Numbered from the stretch's first letter, positions 40,461-49,947 are shown. The stretch is 64,000 nucleotides of DNA from Caballeronia megalochromosomata (GCA_001580565.1 LRBF01000273.1:61733-125732), one strand, 5' to 3'. A program made the numbers and translations. Notes: a model not told the origin generated them from the sequence alone.

Positions 40461-41336
40461 ATGAATATGGTCGAAAGTGGTGTCAACCACCTGAATTCGA
40501 AGACCGAGGCAGCGCCGGTCGAGCGCGGCCCGGTGCCGGGCAGCGTGCGTCCGACGCATGGCTCGCAGTCTGCCGATTCCCTCAGGCCGAAGATCGAGGT
40601 GAATAACCTCAACTTCTTCTACAACAAGTATCACGCGTTGAAGAACATCAACCTGCGCATTCCCGAGAAGAAGGTCACGGCCTTCATCGGTCCGTCGGGT
40701 TGCGGCAAGTCCACGCTGCTGCGCACGTTCAACAAGATGTACGCGCTCTATCCGGAGCAGCGCGCCGAAGGCGAAATCCTGATGGACGGCGCGAACCTGC
40801 TCGACACGACGAAAGACATCTCGCTCCTGCGCGCGCGCGTGGGCATGGTGTTCCAGAAACCGACGCCGTTTCCGATGTCGATCTACGACAACATCGCGTT
40901 CGGCGTGAAGATGTTCGAGCAGCTCTCGCGCTCGGAGATGGACGACCGCGTCGAATGGGCGCTCACCAAGGCCGCGCTCTGGACCGAAGTGAAGGACAAG
41001 CTGCAACAGAGCGGCTACGGTCTGTCGGGCGGCCAGCAGCAGCGTCTGTGCATCGCGCGCGGCATCGCGATCCGCCCGGAAGTGCTCCTGCTCGACGAAC
41101 CGTGCTCCGCGCTCGACCCGATTTCGACGGGCCGTATCGAAGAGCTGATCGCCGAACTGAAAAGCGATTACACGGTTGTCATCGTCACGCACAACATGCA
41201 GCAGGCGGCGCGTTGTTCGGACTACACTGCCTATATGTACCTCGGTGAATTGATCGAGTTCGGCGATACCGAAAAGATCTTCATCAAGCCGGCCCGCAAG
41301 GAAACGGAAGACTACATTACGGGCCGCTTCGGCTGA
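40461..41336 (+). CDS. pstB: phosphate ABC transporter ATPase PstB
   Basis: 291-residue ATPase. Walker A is GPSGCGKST, Q-loop is VFQKPTPFPMSIYDNIAFG (PstB-typical), signature LSGGQQQRLCIARG, Walker B VLLLDEPCSALDP and H-loop VTHNMQQAARCSD. The first 45 residues are a poorly conserved extension compared with the 257-residue E. coli protein. A later ATG is possible but none has a better ribosome-binding site. Confidence 0.98.
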   Translation: MNMVESGVNHLNSKTEAAPVERGPVPGSVRPTHGSQSADSLRPKIEVNNLNFFYNKYHALKNINLRIPEKKVTAFIGPSGCGKSTLLRTFNKMYALYPEQRAEGEILMDGANLLDTTKDISLLRARVGMVFQKPTPFPMSIYDNIAFGVKMFEQLSRSEMDDRVEWALTKAALWTEVKDKLQQSGYGLSGGQQQRLCIARGIAIRPEVLLLDEPCSALDPISTGRIEELIAELKSDYTVVIVTHNMQQAARCSDYTAYMYLGELIEFGDTEKIFIKPARKETEDYITGRFG

Positions 41337-41375
41337 TCGTCAGCCAGGTAAAACAGGAAGGCTTAAGGAGCATAT

Positions 41376-42080
41376 ATGTCCGATAAACACCTCTCGAGCC
41401 AGTTCGACGCCGACCTCAACGCGGTGTCGTCGAAAGTGCTGGAAATGGGCGGTCTGGTCGAGTCGCAGATCATCAACGCGATGCAGGCGCTGAACGAATT
41501 CGATATCGGCATCGCGGATCAGGTGATCGCGGCCGAAGTGCGTCTGAACACGATGGAAGTCGAGATCGACGAGGAGTGCAGCAACATCATCGCGCGCCGT
41601 CAGCCGGCTGCGCGTGACCTGCGTCTGCTCATGGCGATCTCGAAGACGATCACGAATCTCGAGCGCGCCGGCGACGAGGCCGAGAAGATCGCCAAGCGCG
41701 TGAAGCGCATCAACGAAGATGGCGCGGGCCGCACGGTGAACATCGCCGAGATCAAGCTCTCGGGCGAGATGGCGGTGTCGATCCTGCGTCGCGCGCTCGA
41801 TGCGTTCGCGCGTCTCGATACGGTCGCGGCCGCGCAGATCGTGCGCGACGACAAGGCCATCGACGATGAATTCCGCGCCTTCGTGCGCAAGCTCGTGACC
41901 TACATGATGGAAGATCCGCGCACGATTTCCGCGGGCCTCGACTATCTGTTCATCGCGAAGGCGGTGGAGCGTATCGGCGATCACGCGAAGAACATCGCCG
42001 AGTTCATCATCTATATCGTGAAGGGCACGGACGTGCGCCATATCTCGCGCGACCAGCTCGAGCGCGAGGCGCTCAGCTGA
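41376..42080 (+). CDS. phoU: phosphate signalling protein PhoU
   Basis: 234-residue all-helical protein made of two three-helix bundles. Each bundle has the metal-binding E/D-x3-D pattern, seen in TNLERAGDEAEKIAKRV and KAVERIGDHAKNIAEF. It links the Pst transporter to PhoR and represses the regulon when phosphate is ample. It lies between pstB and phoB in one transcript; AAGGAG is just upstream of the start. Confidence 0.97.
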   Translation: MSDKHLSSQFDADLNAVSSKVLEMGGLVESQIINAMQALNEFDIGIADQVIAAEVRLNTMEVEIDEECSNIIARRQPAARDLRLLMAISKTITNLERAGDEAEKIAKRVKRINEDGAGRTVNIAEIKLSGEMAVSILRRALDAFARLDTVAAAQIVRDDKAIDDEFRAFVRKLVTYMMEDPRTISAGLDYLFIAKAVERIGDHAKNIAEFIIYIVKGTDVRHISRDQLEREALS

Positions 42081-42132
42081 TCGTCGGCGGCGCGCAATCG
42101 TTTTAATCCAAGCAAAAGGTCAAGAGGTGCCG

Positions 42133-42834
42133 ATGCCCAGCAGTATCCTCGTCGTCGAAGACGAACCCGCGATCTCCGAACTGATTTCGGTGAATCTTCA
42201 ACATGCGGGACATTGCCCGATTCGCGCGTACAACGCGGAGCAGGCGCAAAACCTGATCAGCGACGTGCTGCCCGATCTCGTGCTGCTCGACTGGATGCTT
42301 CCGGCCAAGTCGGGCATCGCGTTCGCGCGCGAACTGCGCAACAACGAGCGCACGAAGCATATCCCGATCATCATGCTGACCGCGCGCGGCGATGAGCAGG
42401 ACAAGGTGCTCGGCCTCGAAATCGGGGCGGACGATTACGTCACCAAGCCTTTCTCGCCGAAGGAGCTGATGGCGCGCATCAAGGCAGTCCTGCGCCGCCG
42501 CGCGCCGCAGTTGACGGAAGACGTGGTCGCGATCAACGGTCTGCGCCTCGATCCGGCGACGCACCGCGTGGCGGCGAGTCATTCGGGCAACGACATCAAG
42601 CTCGATCTCGGCCCGACCGAATTCCGTCTGCTGCATTTCTTCATGACGCATCCGGAGCGCGTGCACAGCCGGACGCAATTGCTGGATCAGGTGTGGGGCG
42701 ATCACGTGTTCGTCGAAGAGCGCACGGTCGATGTGCACATCAAGCGTCTGCGTGCCGCGCTCAAGCCGGCGGGCTGCGATGCTATGATCGAAACGGTGCG
42801 CGGCAGCGGATACCGGCTCGCGAAGAGCGCCTGA
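42133..42834 (+). CDS. phoB: phosphate regulon response regulator PhoB
   Basis: 233-residue OmpR-family regulator. Receiver domain with acidic pair in ILVVEDEPA, phospho-acceptor Asp in LVLLDWMLP and Lys in DDYVTKPFSP. The C-terminal winged helix includes TEFRLLHFFMTHPERVHSRTQLLDQVWG and RTVDVHIKRLRAAL. ATG 42133 is preferred over GTG 42127 because AAGAGG at 42122-42127 lies 5 nt before it. It should bind the Pho box at 37329. Confidence 0.97.
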   Translation: MPSSILVVEDEPAISELISVNLQHAGHCPIRAYNAEQAQNLISDVLPDLVLLDWMLPAKSGIAFARELRNNERTKHIPIIMLTARGDEQDKVLGLEIGADDYVTKPFSPKELMARIKAVLRRRAPQLTEDVVAINGLRLDPATHRVAASHSGNDIKLDLGPTEFRLLHFFMTHPERVHSRTQLLDQVWGDHVFVEERTVDVHIKRLRAALKPAGCDAMIETVRGSGYRLAKSA

Positions 42835-42896
42835 CCTGGCGTTCGACGTACCCGCTTCAACGTGCCGCATCAACGTCATTCAGACTCACCGACAAC

Positions 42897-44210
42897 ATGA
42901 ACATCATCTGGACGCGTGCGATCGTGTCCCTCGCGCTGCTTGCCGCGTTGAGCGCAGCGATCGGCGCATTCGCGGGCGTGCGCGTGGCGCTCGCCTTCGC
43001 GGTGCTCATGCTCGTCGTGCAAGGCTTCTTCGTCACGTATCACATGCAGCGCCTGTGGCGCCTGCTCGAAGCGCCGGTCTACGGCGAGGTGCCGAGCGCG
43101 CTCGGCGTCTGGGGCGAAATCTACTACCGCCTGCACAAGCTCGCGAAGCGCTGGCACGCGCAAGTGCGCCAGGTCGAGCAACAGCACGCGCGCTTCATTC
43201 AGGCGATCCAGGCGTCACCGAACGGCGTCGCGATGCTCGACGATCACGATCAGATCGAGTGGTGCAACGCGATCGCCGAGAAGCACTTCGGGCTCGATGC
43301 AAAGCGCGACTTGCGCCAGCACATCACACATCTCGTGCGCCATCCGGATTTCGTCCGCTATCTGAACGCGCACCACTACGAAGAGATGCTTGTGATGCGC
43401 GGCATGGGCGTGAACCGCAAGTACACGGTATCGGTGCAGGTGTTTCCGTATGGCGACCATCGCAAGCTGATTCTCACGCAGGACATCACCGAGCTCGAGC
43501 GCACGGATTCGATGCGGCGCGACTTCGTCGCCAACGTCTCGCATGAACTGAAGACGCCGCTCACGGTGCTCTCGGGCTTTCTCGAAACCATGCGCGAACT
43601 GCCGCTCGATGAAGCCGATCGCATGCGTTATCTCGACATGATGGAGCAGCAGGCGTCGCGCATGCAGAACATCGTGCGCGATCTGCTCGTGCTCGCCAAT
43701 CTCGAAGGCGACATGCGTCCGCCCGGCGAAGAGCTGCTCGATATGCGCGCCGTGATGCGTCATCTGGAAGACGACGCGAATAACCTTTCTAACGGGCGGC
43801 ATCGCATTGCGTTCCATAGCGACGATGCGCTGACCATCGCGGGCGCGGAGACGGAAGTGATGAGCGCGCTTGGCAATCTCGTTACGAACGCGGTGCGTTA
43901 TACGCCTGACGGCGGGACGATCGAGGTGACGTGGCAGCGTATGAAGGAGCGGGCGGTGTTTACCGTGCGGGACAGTGGATTCGGTATTCCGGCCGAGCAT
44001 ATTCCACGGCTGACCGAGCGGTTCTATCGCGTGGATCGGAGCCGGTCGCGGGATACGGGTGGTACGGGGCTCGGGCTTGCTATCGTCAAGCATGTGCTGC
44101 AGCGGCACAACGCGGAGCTTGATGTGAAGAGTGAAGTGGGGACGGGGAGCACGTTTATTGTGCGGTTTCCGGGGTCGCGTACGGCTTCGAGGAAGTCGCT
44201 GGCCGCGTGA
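42897..44210 (+). CDS. phoR: phosphate regulon sensor kinase PhoR
   Basis: 437-residue histidine kinase with an N-terminal helical hairpin in the membrane (about 5-45), a PAS domain (about 97-200), the H-box FVANVSHELKTPLTVLSGF, N-box ALGNLVTNAVRYTPDGG, G1 VRDSGFGIPAEHIPRL and G2 GTGLGLAIVKHV. It has no large periplasmic loop, as usual for PhoR. Of the first 59 codons 27 end in C, but of the last 59 only 8 do. This shift runs toward the dyad repeat that begins 20 nt after the stop. Confidence 0.96.
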   Translation: MNIIWTRAIVSLALLAALSAAIGAFAGVRVALAFAVLMLVVQGFFVTYHMQRLWRLLEAPVYGEVPSALGVWGEIYYRLHKLAKRWHAQVRQVEQQHARFIQAIQASPNGVAMLDDHDQIEWCNAIAEKHFGLDAKRDLRQHITHLVRHPDFVRYLNAHHYEEMLVMRGMGVNRKYTVSVQVFPYGDHRKLILTQDITELERTDSMRRDFVANVSHELKTPLTVLSGFLETMRELPLDEADRMRYLDMMEQQASRMQNIVRDLLVLANLEGDMRPPGEELLDMRAVMRHLEDDANNLSNGRHRIAFHSDDALTIAGAETEVMSALGNLVTNAVRYTPDGGTIEVTWQRMKERAVFTVRDSGFGIPAEHIPRLTERFYRVDRSRSRDTGGTGLGLAIVKHVLQRHNAELDVKSEVGTGSTFIVRFPGSRTASRKSLAA

Positions 44211-44230
44211 GGGGTTTTGGGGTTGGTTTG

Positions 44231-44331
44231 TCGCTGGATCCCGTATTCGCGTCGGTTTATTAGCACTGCCCCTGTGCGGGGCGGCAGTCACTTTCTTTGC
44301 TGCTGCAAAGAAAGTAACCAAAGAAAGCAGC
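44231..44331. repeat. dyad repeat copy B, left fragment
   Basis: The outer 101 bp of the left arm: TCGCTGGATCCCG end, GTCGGTTTATTAG, the GCCCC/GGGGC hairpin and the TTTCTTTGC-TGCT-GCAAAGAAA hairpin. It is cut at 44331 by the insertion sequence. The rest of the copy resumes at 45572. Confidence 0.9.
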
Positions 44332-45571
44332 GGCGGATTCAACCGGTCGATGCAACACCTCTGGTTTAATGATCGGGATAAAGGTGTGGGAGCATCGATG
44401 AGTCGACAGAGAAAGCCTTGGATGGGCAAAGCGGAGCGTCAGCGGCTGTGGGAGCTTTGGCGTAATGGGGAAAGCGTCAGTGGGATTGCGCGGGCATTAC
44501 AGCGGGATGTTGGCTCAACGCACCGGCACATCGCCAAACACGGTGGGATCGCGCCGGCGCAGCGCAAGCGCGCAGCGCGTGCCTTGAGCTTATGCGAGCG
44601 TGAAGCGATCTCGCGAGCATTGAGCCAGAATCAATCGTATGGGTCGATTGCAGCGCAGTTGGGGCGAAGCAAATCGAGCATCAGTCGTGAAGTGAGCCGC
44701 AATGGAGGGCGCGAGAAGTATCGCGCGCATGCGGCCGATGAGTTGGCCTGGAGGCGCGCGTTGCGTCCGAAACAATGCGCGCTGGCGGGCAATGCGCGCT
44801 TGTGTAGGCAGGTTGCGCGAGGGCTGCGCCTACAATGGTCGCCTGCGCAGATCTCGGGCTGGCTCAAGAGGCGATACCCGCAACGCAAGGAGATGCACAT
44901 TTCGCACGAAACGATCTATCGGACGCTGTTTATCCAGACGCGTGGAGCGCTGAAGAAGGAATTGATCAGTGAGTTACGCACGAGGCGCGCGGTGCGTCGT
45001 GCGAAGTGCGCCTCGAAGCGGGGTCAGAATCGCGGCACGATCATCGATGCGGTGCCGATCAGCGAACGCCCGGCCGAGGCCGAGGATCGCGCCGTGCCAG
45101 GGCATTGGGAAGGCGACTTGCTTGCCGGTTCAATCAGCACGCACATTGCTACGCTGGTGGAGCGTCACTCACGCTATGTGATGCTGGTGAAGACGCCGGG
45201 CAAAGACACGCACAGCGTCACTGAGGCGCTGATCAAGCAGGTGCGCAAGCTTCCTGCGCAATTGAAGCGCTCGTTGACATGGGATCGTGGCACGGAGATG
45301 GCAGCTCACGTGCAGTTCACGGTGGCGACAGATATGCAGGTGTACTTCTGCGAACCGCGAAAGCCGTGGCAAAGAGGGAGTAACGAGAATACCAATGGTT
45401 TGCTGCGTCAGTACTTTCCAAAAGGCCAGCCGTTGGATCATTACTCACAGGCTGAATTGAACGCAATTGCCAAGCGGCTCAATGAAAGGCCGCGGCAGAC
45501 CTTGGGCTTTATGACTCCAGCGGAGAAATTGGCCGAGACGTTGGGGGTTGCGTTGACCGGTTGAATCCGCC
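44332..45571 (+). mobile_element. IS30-family insertion sequence, 1240 bp
   Basis: The ends begin with identical inverted repeats GGCGGATTCAACCGGTC and continue imperfectly to about 28 bp. The element is flanked by GC on both sides (44330-44331 and 45572-45573), a probable 2-bp target duplication. It splits dyad repeat B at a site that is intact in copy A near 876-877. It carries one complete transposase gene and appears undamaged. Confidence 0.92.
44398..45564 (+). CDS. IS30-family transposase
   Basis: 388-residue DDE transposase. The N-terminal helix-turn-helix region contains YGSIAAQLGRSKSSISREVSRNGG (about 75-98), the family's DNA-binding motif. The catalytic core shows Asp in GHWEGDLLAG, Asp in SLTWDRGTEMA and Glu in RGSNENTNGLLRQYFPKG. 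ATG 44398 is chosen for the GGGAG 6-10 nt upstream; ATG 44350 would also stay inside the element. The frame is open to its stop 7 bp before the right end, so the enzyme is probably active. Confidence 0.95.
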   Translation: MSRQRKPWMGKAERQRLWELWRNGESVSGIARALQRDVGSTHRHIAKHGGIAPAQRKRAARALSLCEREAISRALSQNQSYGSIAAQLGRSKSSISREVSRNGGREKYRAHAADELAWRRALRPKQCALAGNARLCRQVARGLRLQWSPAQISGWLKRRYPQRKEMHISHETIYRTLFIQTRGALKKELISELRTRRAVRRAKCASKRGQNRGTIIDAVPISERPAEAEDRAVPGHWEGDLLAGSISTHIATLVERHSRYVMLVKTPGKDTHSVTEALIKQVRKLPAQLKRSLTWDRGTEMAAHVQFTVATDMQVYFCEPRKPWQRGSNENTNGLLRQYFPKGQPLDHYSQAELNAIAKRLNERPRQTLGFMTPAEKLAETLGVALTG

Positions 45572-46095
45572 GCTTTTCCCATCCAAAGTGCTTCATGCCG
45601 GCCGCGGCACAGGCGATTGGCTGAATGGCCCGGCAGTAGCGAGTGCCCCCACAAAACTCGCGGGGCTTGGATCGCGCACGGTCTGACACGTCGCGCCACA
45701 TAAGCGGCTGGTCCAGCACGAAATGGCTCCGGCCCGCTTCGCGGCCGATGGGTCAATCGGGTCTGCGTGCGCTTCTGCGTTTCTTTTTTTTTCGTCGGTT
45801 TCCCTCGCATACCCCACGGCAGCGCGTAGCGCTGGGCCGAAGCTATTTGGTGCTGAACCAGCGCGCTAAAGGTCCTAGCTTGTCAGACCGTGCGCGATCC
45901 AAGCCCGACTAGACCTACGAGGGTACTCGCTACAGCCGGGCCATTCAGCCAATCGCCTGTGCCGCGGCCGGTGTGAAGCACTTTGGATGGAAAAGCTGCT
46001 TTCTTTGCCTACTTTCTTTGCAGCAGCAAAGAAAGTAGGTGCCGCCCCGCACAGGGGCAGTGCTAATAGACCGACACGAAAACGGGATCCAGCGA
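45572..46095. repeat. dyad repeat copy B, right fragment
   Basis: Remaining inner left arm, centre and full right arm. It ends GGGATCCAGCGA, the inverse of the left end. Without the IS and one GC the copy is about 623 bp. It ends 13 nt before the ppk stop. The centre keeps the CCGGCCCGCTTCGCGGCC block and the GCAGCGCGTAGCGCTG hairpin of copy A, but with indels that change any reading frame. Confidence 0.9.
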
Positions 46096-46108
46096 ACAGA
46101 AAAAACCC

Positions 46109-48172
46109 TCAAGAACAAAACTTTGCAAGCAACCCCAACTGCGCATTGCGAATCGCCTTCCCAGGCCGCCGCTTTCGATAATGCCCATCGCTCTGCATGA
46201 CCCAGGCCGACTGATTGTCACCAAGACACACCGACAGTCCCTCGGCAATCACACGCCGCTTCAACCGCCGATCGCGAATCGGAAACGCCACCTCCACGCG
46301 ACGGAAGAAGTTCCGATCCATCCAGTCAGCGCTAGAAAGAAACACATCTTCCTTGCCGTTCGCATAAAAATAGAAGATGCGATGATGCTCAAGAAACCGC
46401 CCGACGATCGACCGGACCGTGATGTTCTCCGACAGATCCTCCACACCGGGCTTGAGCGAACACACCCCGCGCACGATCAGATCGATCTTCACGCCCGCAT
46501 GTGACGCCTCATAAAGCGCGGCGATGACCGTAGGCTCCAGCAACGCATTCATCTTCGCGACGATGCGCGCCCGCCGCCCCGCTCGCGCATGCTCGGCCTC
46601 GGCGCGGATCGCATCGATGAGCTTCGCGTGCAGCGTGAACGGCGACTGCCATAGCTGATGGAGTGGAATCTCGCCGCCGATGCCCGTCAGTTGCTGGAAG
46701 ACGTGGTGCACGTCCTCGCACATTTCCTGATCGGAAGTCAGAAGGCCGAAGTCGGTATAGAGACGCGCCGTGCGCGGATGATAGTTGCCCGTGCCCAGAT
46801 GCGCATAACGCTTCAGCACGAGCTTGCCGCCCTGCGACACGCGCCGCACGATCAGCATCATCTTCGCGTGGCACTTGTGACCCACGACGCCATACACGAC
46901 ATGCGCGCCCACGGCTTCGAGCTGCGACGCCCAGTTGATGTTCGTCTCTTCGTCGAAACGTGCGAGCAGCTCCACGACGACCGTCACTTCCTTGCCGTTG
47001 CGCGCCGCCTGCATGAGCGCGTCCATCAGCGGTGAGTCTGTGCCCGTGCGATAGATGGTCTGCTTGATCGCGACGACTTGCGGATCCTTCGCCGCCTGAA
47101 GCAGCAACTCCAGCACCGGCTGAAAGCTCTCGTACGGATGGTGCAGCAGGATATCGCCCTGATCGACCGCATCGAAGAGATTCGACGTGTTCGCGATCGC
47201 CTTCGGCACCGACGGAATGTGCGGCACGAACTTGAGATCCGGCCGGTCGACCATTTCGGGCAACTGCATGAGGCGCACGAGATTGACCGGCCCGTTCACG
47301 CGATACAGATCGCGTTCGCTCAACTGACCTTCGTCGAGCAGACGCCGAACGAGATGCGCAGGCGTTTGCGCCGATACTTCGAGACGCACCGCGTTGCCCA
47401 GATGCCGCGCCGGCAATTCGCCCTGCAGCGCGACGCGCAGGTTGGTGATTTCGTCCTCGTCGACGAAGAGTTCGCTGTTGCGCGTGATGCGAAACTGGTT
47501 GCAACTGCGCACGACCAGATGCGGGAACAACTCGCTCACGAAGTGCTGCATGAACGAACTCAGCAGCACGAAGCCATGCGGATAACCCGACAGCGCTTCG
47601 GGCATGCGCACGAGGCGCGGCAGCGCGCGCGGCGCCTGGACGATGCCCATCACCGCCTGACGGCCGAAGGCGTCGGTGCCTTCCAGTTCGACGACGAAGT
47701 TCAGGCTCTTGTTCAACACGCGCGGAAACGGGTGCGCGGGATCGAGGCCGATCGGCGTGAGCACCGGCAGCAATTCGCTGTGAAAGTAATCACGCGCCCA
47801 CGCGGTCTGCTGCTCGCTCCAGTCTTCCGCGCCGTGGAAGTAGATGCCTTCCATCTCCAGCGCGGGCAGCACGATGTCGTGCAGCATCGAGTACTGCTGG
47901 CGCACGAGACGCTGCGCGCGTTCGGAGACGAGGTCGTAGACGTGCTGCAGCGACATGCCGTCCGGCGAAAGCGAGCCGGGGTTGTCGCGCATCTGCTCCT
48001 GCAGACCCGCCATACGGACTTCGAAGAATTCGTCGAGATTGCTGCTGGTGATGCAGATGAAGCGCAGGCGTTCCAACAGGGGAACCGTCGTGTCGGCGGC
48101 TTGCGCGAGAACGCGCTCGTTGAAACCTAATATGCCCAGTTCGCGGTTGAATAGCGGATAGCGTATGGACAT
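46109..48172 (-). CDS. ppk: polyphosphate kinase 1
   Basis: 687-residue enzyme polymerising the gamma-phosphate of ATP into polyphosphate. The start MSIRYPLFNRELGILGFNERVLAQA at 48172 matches the family N-terminus; an in-frame GTG 57 nt upstream is less likely. Catalytic regions: DILLHHPYESFQPVLELL, ARFDEETNINWASQLEAVGA and the phospho-histidine loop VGHKCHAKMMLIVRR, then HLGTGNYHPRTARLYTDFGL. It is convergent to phoR across the repeat and divergent from ppx, so synthesis and breakdown genes share an upstream region. Its last 50 codons have only 6 ending in C. Confidence 0.97.
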   Translation of the reverse strand: MSIRYPLFNRELGILGFNERVLAQAADTTVPLLERLRFICITSSNLDEFFEVRMAGLQEQMRDNPGSLSPDGMSLQHVYDLVSERAQRLVRQQYSMLHDIVLPALEMEGIYFHGAEDWSEQQTAWARDYFHSELLPVLTPIGLDPAHPFPRVLNKSLNFVVELEGTDAFGRQAVMGIVQAPRALPRLVRMPEALSGYPHGFVLLSSFMQHFVSELFPHLVVRSCNQFRITRNSELFVDEDEITNLRVALQGELPARHLGNAVRLEVSAQTPAHLVRRLLDEGQLSERDLYRVNGPVNLVRLMQLPEMVDRPDLKFVPHIPSVPKAIANTSNLFDAVDQGDILLHHPYESFQPVLELLLQAAKDPQVVAIKQTIYRTGTDSPLMDALMQAARNGKEVTVVVELLARFDEETNINWASQLEAVGAHVVYGVVGHKCHAKMMLIVRRVSQGGKLVLKRYAHLGTGNYHPRTARLYTDFGLLTSDQEMCEDVHHVFQQLTGIGGEIPLHQLWQSPFTLHAKLIDAIRAEAEHARAGRRARIVAKMNALLEPTVIAALYEASHAGVKIDLIVRGVCSLKPGVEDLSENITVRSIVGRFLEHHRIFYFYANGKEDVFLSSADWMDRNFFRRVEVAFPIRDRRLKRRVIAEGLSVCLGDNQSAWVMQSDGHYRKRRPGKAIRNAQLGLLAKFCS

Positions 48173-48423
48173 CGGAGGGAGGGATGGTGTCTCGATCAGA
48201 TGGGCAAAGGAACTCTCGGATGTTCTCACAGTATGGTGTATTTTTTATGACAGAACGAATGTCACAAATTCTACTCACATTGCGGATAGCGTCGCTAGCG
48301 CAAACGCGCGGTTTCTAACCTCCGGTACGGGCCGCACGCCGCATCGGCATAGAATAGAATTCGTGCGCTGCAACAGCGCCGCTGTGACAGTGCCTTTCCC
48401 CACTTCACGACTCTGGATATCCG
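48173..48423. promoter_or_regulatory. ppk-ppx divergent control region
   Basis: 251 bp with an AT-rich core around 48235-48285. On the minus strand a perfect Pho half-site CTGTCAT occurs (plus-strand ATGACAG at 48247-48253), with a weaker CTGTGAG 22 bp, or two repeat steps, further along. On the plus strand ATGTCAC occurs just right of it. No complete 18-bp Pho box is present, so PhoB control of ppk/ppx is only a suggestion. Confidence 0.35.
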
Positions 48424-49935
48424 ATGGTCACACATCCCCATCTACTTGCTGCGGTCGACCTCGGATCGAACAGTTTCCGCCTGATTGTCGGACGGGTCGA
48501 GGAAACGCCCGCCGGCAGCCAGATCTATCAGGTCGACGCGCTGCGTGAGCCCGTGCGCCTGGGCGGCGGGCTGTCGAAGGACAAGATGCTCGACCGCGCA
48601 TCGCAGGTGCGCGGCTGGGACGCCCTGAAGCGTTTCGGCGAGCGTCTGCGCGACTTCCATCCCGATCAGGTGCGCGCCGTCGCCACCAATACCCTGCGCG
48701 TGGCGAAGAACGCGCACGACTTTCTCGTCGAAGCGGAAGCTGCGCTCGGTTTTCCGATCGAAGTCATCGCGGGGCGCGAGGAAGCGCGGCTCATCTACGC
48801 GGGCGCCGCGCATTCGGTGCCGGCGAGCGCGGGCAAGCGGCTCGTGGTCGACATCGGCGGCGGCTCGACGGAGTTCGTCATCGGCTCGCATTACACGCCG
48901 ATTCACATGGAAAGCCTCTATATCGGCTGCGTCAGCCACAGCCGCCAGTTTTTTCCGGCGGGTAATGTCGACGAATACACGATGCGCCAGGCCGAACTCG
49001 CCGCCAAGCGCGAAATCCAGATCATCTCGAGCGAATACAAGGCGACCGGCTGGGATCAGGCGATCGGCTCGTCGGGCACGGCGCGCGCGCTCGCGGAACT
49101 GATCGAGGCGAACGACTTCAACGACGAAGGCATCACGCACGGGATCTCGCGCGGCGGCCTGGAGAAACTGAAGCGCGCGCTCATCAAGGCCGAGAACGTG
49201 AACCGGTTGAAGCTCATCGCGCTGAAACCGGATCGCGTGCCGGTGCTGGCGGGCGGCCTGTCGATCATGCTCGGCGTGTTCGAGGAACTGGGCATCGAAT
49301 ACGCCGACACGACCGACGCCGCGCTGCGTCTCGGCGTGCTCTACGACCTGCTCGGGCGTTCGCAGCATCAGGACATGCGCACGGTGACGGTCGAAGGCTT
49401 CAAGCGCCGCTATGGCGTCGATGCCGCGCAGGCCGAGCGCATCGGCGAACTGGCGATCAGCTTTTACGATCAGCTCGGCGAGCCCGACGAAGACGTGCGC
49501 GAGGAGAATCGCATGTTCCTCGCGTGGGCGGCGTCGCTGCACGAGATCGGCTTGTCGATCGCGCACAGCGCCTATCACAAGCATTCCGCGTATATCGCCA
49601 GCAACGCCGACATGCCCGGCTTCTCGCGCACCGATCAGGCGCGTCTCGCCGCGCTCGTGCTCGGGCATGCGGGCAAGCTCGGCAAGCTCGCGCAGGCGCG
49701 CGACGTCGAATGGACGCTGCTCTTCTGCCTGCGGCTTGCGGCGCTGCTCTCACGCCGGCGCACGGATGTCGGGCTGCCTGGCATCGAGGTGAGACAAGCG
49801 GGCGGCGGGTTCGAAGTGCATCTGCCCAACGAGTGGGTGACGAACAATCCGCTCACCGATTACAGCCTCGTTCAGGAAGCCATGGAATGGGAGAAGATCG
49901 GCCGGCCGTATCGCGTGGTCTATACGGGCGACTGA
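48424..49935 (+). CDS. ppx: exopolyphosphatase (Ppx/GppA family)
   Basis: 503-residue phosphatase removing terminal phosphate from polyphosphate, possibly also pppGpp. The ASKHA ATPase-fold motifs are clear: LAAVDLGSNSFRLIVGRV at the N-terminus, catalytic-Glu region ATNTLRVAKNAHDFLVEAE and VIAGREEARLIYAG, then VVDIGGGSTEFVIG. The C-terminal HD-like domain starts near 310. ATG 48424 begins the family N-terminus. A terminator follows. Confidence 0.95.
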   Translation: MVTHPHLLAAVDLGSNSFRLIVGRVEETPAGSQIYQVDALREPVRLGGGLSKDKMLDRASQVRGWDALKRFGERLRDFHPDQVRAVATNTLRVAKNAHDFLVEAEAALGFPIEVIAGREEARLIYAGAAHSVPASAGKRLVVDIGGGSTEFVIGSHYTPIHMESLYIGCVSHSRQFFPAGNVDEYTMRQAELAAKREIQIISSEYKATGWDQAIGSSGTARALAELIEANDFNDEGITHGISRGGLEKLKRALIKAENVNRLKLIALKPDRVPVLAGGLSIMLGVFEELGIEYADTTDAALRLGVLYDLLGRSQHQDMRTVTVEGFKRRYGVDAAQAERIGELAISFYDQLGEPDEDVREENRMFLAWAASLHEIGLSIAHSAYHKHSAYIASNADMPGFSRTDQARLAALVLGHAGKLGKLAQARDVEWTLLFCLRLAALLSRRRTDVGLPGIEVRQAGGGFEVHLPNEWVTNNPLTDYSLVQEAMEWEKIGRPYRVVYTGD

Positions 49936-49947
49936 TGCTGCAAAGAG

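Noticed and set aside
44131..44397. Upstream extension of the transposase frame
   Set aside because: It reads through the end of phoR and the left part of the dyad repeat, outside the insertion sequence. The real start is inside the IS.
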